Assembly (NCBI GenBank): GCA_947169245.1
Contig: CAMVPA010000018.1
Span: 1-63,731 of the forward strand
Source of the DNA: an uncultured Prevotellaceae bacterium
GTDB taxonomy: Bacteria; Bacteroidota; Bacteroidia; Bacteroidales; Bacteroidaceae
Reading direction: 5' to 3'
Length of the DNA: 63,731 nucleotides
Shown here piece by piece: positions 63,406 through 63,731 of the stretch (position 1 is its first letter; every line of letters begins with the position of its first letter). The notes under the pieces were generated by a model. It searched no databases. It saw only the letters and a list, made by a program, of their open reading frames with translations, and was not told where the DNA came from. The position numbers were made by a program, and so were the translations under genes.

Positions 63406-63492
63406 CGTCATATTTGCGACACGACTTAATTGGCGATGAGATGCAACTTAAAAATACTTATACGGATTAATACATATTAAAAGGACGAAAAT

Positions 63493-63731
63493 ATGCCAGC
63501 TTTAAAATTTCAGATTAAACGGAAATGCGAAATGTGCGGAGCAACCTTCATTGCAAAGACGCTCGAGTCTAAGTACTGCTCTAAGCACTGCATTGACATG
63601 GCCTATAAGCAGAAAAAGGCAGCAGCTAAAAAGGCTGAGCAATTCAAACAAATTGCCCAGAAAGTTCCGGATGCAAGAGAATATATCTCTGTAGCGGAAG
63701 CTGTAGCCATGTACTCCATCGGGCGAGACAC
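63493..63731 (+). CDS. Zinc-ribbon plus helix-turn-helix protein, 5' part
   Basis: The first 79 codons of a gene cut by the window end. Residues 11-33 form a zinc-ribbon-like element (CEMCGATF, then KYCSKHC), followed by a basic helix (YKQKKAAAKKAEQFK) and the start of an excisionase/MerR-like HTH (YISVAEAVAMYSIGRD). Proteins of this type in Bacteroidetes are often DNA-binding proteins near mobile regions, but the rest is not visible. Confidence 0.65.
   Translation, partial: MPALKFQIKRKCEMCGATFIAKTLESKYCSKHCIDMAYKQKKAAAKKAEQFKQIAQKVPDAREYISVAEAVAMYSIGRD

Overview
The window reads as a chromosomal segment of a Bacteroidales bacterium, most likely a Prevotellaceae member. Many genes are preceded by the Bacteroidetes-type promoter (TTG, 19-21 bp spacer, TAnnTTTG), ribosome binding sites are weak, and the gene content fits: menaquinone genes, S9 peptidase, GH31, lysine tRNA ligase with a C-terminal extension, and kinase-rich signalling. 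Most of the window is GC-rich. About 22.3-27.9 kb is clearly AT-richer and looks acquired.

Layout. 1-5.3 kb: end of a uridine kinase-like gene, a secreted carboxylesterase, and a minus-strand menaquinone block (thioesterase, menF, menD). 5.4-8.4 kb: three tandem ROK-family paralogs with complementary motif losses. 8.5-13.5 kb: lysS, gpsA, pgi and a HAD phosphatase. 13.5-22.2 kb: two secreted hypothetical proteins, trmO, a sensor kinase, a GH31 glycosidase and mnmA. 22.3-27.9 kb: AT-rich island with a small membrane ORF, a degraded PIN toxin module flanked by a 33-bp direct repeat, and a minus-strand operon for a cysteine CXXX-repeat peptide, with a radical SAM maturase, a SPASM-like partner, a 90-residue accessory protein and dedicated tatA-tatC, preceded by a strongly structured leader. 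28-34.3 kb: SPFH protein, RHH protein, DUF1648-like membrane protein, S9 peptidase, lipoprotein, rsgA and frr. 34.4-48.9 kb: one long operon of five sensor-kinase genes (six kinase modules, no receiver domain) ending in an AraC-type regulator. 49-56.5 kb: nhaD, a GC-rich tandem-repeat spacer, and a rhamnose catabolism cluster (kinase, isomerase of the fucose-isomerase type, MFS permease, divergent aldolase). 56.6-63.7 kb: hypothetical protein, carboxynorspermidine dehydrogenase, recA, secreted hypothetical protein, dnaK with a sigma-54-like promoter, and the start of a zinc-ribbon/HTH gene.

Three things stand out. First, the CXXX-repeat operon: its precursor carries a twin-arginine motif, a lipobox and an acidic tract right after the lipidated cysteine, and the operon itself ends in overlapping tatA and tatC. 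This suggests a ribosomal peptide that is modified and folded in the cytoplasm, then exported by its own Tat translocon as a (probably surface) lipoprotein. Second, a family of GC-rich palindromic elements sits in frame inside at least nine unrelated or paralogous protein genes; two copies in GH31 and mnmA match at 84 of 87 positions. Several simple-repeat families behave similarly at stop codons and in spacers. Third, two of the six kinase modules in the sensor-kinase array have tyrosine in place of the phospho-accepting histidine, and one gene carries two kinase modules around a periplasmic solute-binding domain.
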